64,000 nt of DNA from Streptomyces qaidamensis (GTDB lineage: Bacteria; Actinomycetota; Actinomycetes; Streptomycetales; Streptomycetaceae). The notes beneath the pieces were generated by a model that had not been told where the DNA came from, made no database searches, and saw only the letters and a list, made by a program, of their open reading frames with translations. A program made the position numbers and the translations under genes. Below, piece after piece: positions 63,741 to 64,000 of this stretch (position 1 is its first letter; every line of letters starts with the position of its first letter). The DNA is taken from the NCBI RefSeq assembly GCF_001611795.1, contig NZ_CP015098.1, forward strand, positions 6,510,001 to 6,574,000, read 5' to 3'.

Positions 63741-64000
63741 GTGGAGAACGAGACCCACTACGCCGAGGCCGTCATCGACAATGGCGCCTTCGGTACCCGC
63801 ACCATCCGCTTCGAGACGGGCCGCCTGGCCAAGCAGGCCGCCGGCTCCGCCGTGGCGTACCTGGACGACGACACCATGGTGCTGTCGGCCACCACCGCCT
63901 CCAAGAACCCCAAGGACCAGCTCGACTTCTTCCCCCTCACGGTGGACGTCGAGGAGCGGATGTACGCCGCCGGCAAGATCCCCGGCAGCTTCTTCCGCCG
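63741..64000 (+). CDS. pnp: polyribonucleotide nucleotidyltransferase (PNPase), N-terminal part
   Basis: GTG at 63741 begins an open frame that leaves the window after 86 complete codons. 'FGTRTIRFETGRLAKQAAGS', 'VAYLDDDTMVLSATTASKNP' and 'DFFPLTVDVEERMYAAGKIP' (ending in G-S-F-F-R) are the first RNase PH-like domain of PNPase. The enzyme degrades RNA phosphorolytically; in Streptomyces it also makes RNA 3' tails and was described as guanosine pentaphosphate synthetase. It follows rpsO in the conserved order. Truncated only by the window. Confidence 0.97.
   Translation, partial: MENETHYAEAVIDNGAFGTRTIRFETGRLAKQAAGSAVAYLDDDTMVLSATTASKNPKDQLDFFPLTVDVEERMYAAGKIPGSFFR

Overview
The window is very GC-rich, uses GTG starts freely, has tight ATGA/GTGA gene overlaps, and carries the gene order rimP-nusA-ylxR-infB-rbfA-truB-ribF followed, after a type VII secretion locus, by rpsO-pnp. 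This is the chromosomal core of a Streptomyces or a close relative. All function calls come from reading the sequence; no database search was made.

Layout. 0-5.7 kb: a plant-polysaccharide island with the 3' end of a GH95-type alpha-L-fucosidase, a secreted GH12 endoglucanase/xyloglucanase, a GH31 alpha-xylosidase-like enzyme and a LacI regulator with two palindromic operators. Together they suggest xyloglucan use; a sulfotransferase sits among them. 6-7.9 kb: a long acyl-CoA dehydrogenase. 8-11.9 kb: dxr, rseP and ispG (MEP isoprenoid pathway with an intramembrane protease). 12-17.4 kb: two GNAT acetyltransferases with Streptomyces-type intergenic repeats beside them, proS, a probable pseudokinase of the APH(6) family, a ferritin-like DUF4439 protein and a lipoprotein. 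17.6-24.7 kb: the translation and ribosome-maturation operon rimP-nusA-ylxR-infB, then DUF503-rbfA-truB. 24.9-28.3 kb: a 1133-residue protein joining a trypsin-like fold that lacks its serine to a STAND/NACHT-like ATPase. 28.5-31 kb: ribF and a divergent TetR/NAD(P)-binding protein pair with operators inside the promoter. 31-36.9 kb: a five-gene peptide ABC transporter operon.

37-62.3 kb: a complete Streptomyces ESX/type VII secretion (T7SS) locus. It holds an EspI-like Pro-rich ParA/MinD ATPase, an unknown protein coupled to eccE, eccE, eccB, mycosin mycP, an unknown membrane protein, a WXG-related pair with a second mycosin, the two WXG100 proteins, a low-GC accessory segment (two lipoproteins, a large WXG-headed protein and its partner), eccC with three FtsK/SpoIIIE ATPase domains, and eccD. 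A 26-codon membrane microprotein gene starts inside the eccC stop codon. 62.6-64 kb: a solitary DUF397 protein, rpsO, and the start of pnp.

How the genes fit together: EccB, C, D and E should form the membrane channel, MycP the extracellular protease, and EsxA/EsxB and the WXG/PPE-like proteins the substrates. The strongest candidates for undescribed biology are the extra T7SS parts (eccC-coupled microprotein, two unknown co-translated proteins, second mycosin module, low-GC effector-like module), the protease-dead STAND ATPase in the housekeeping operon region, and the APH-family pseudokinase.
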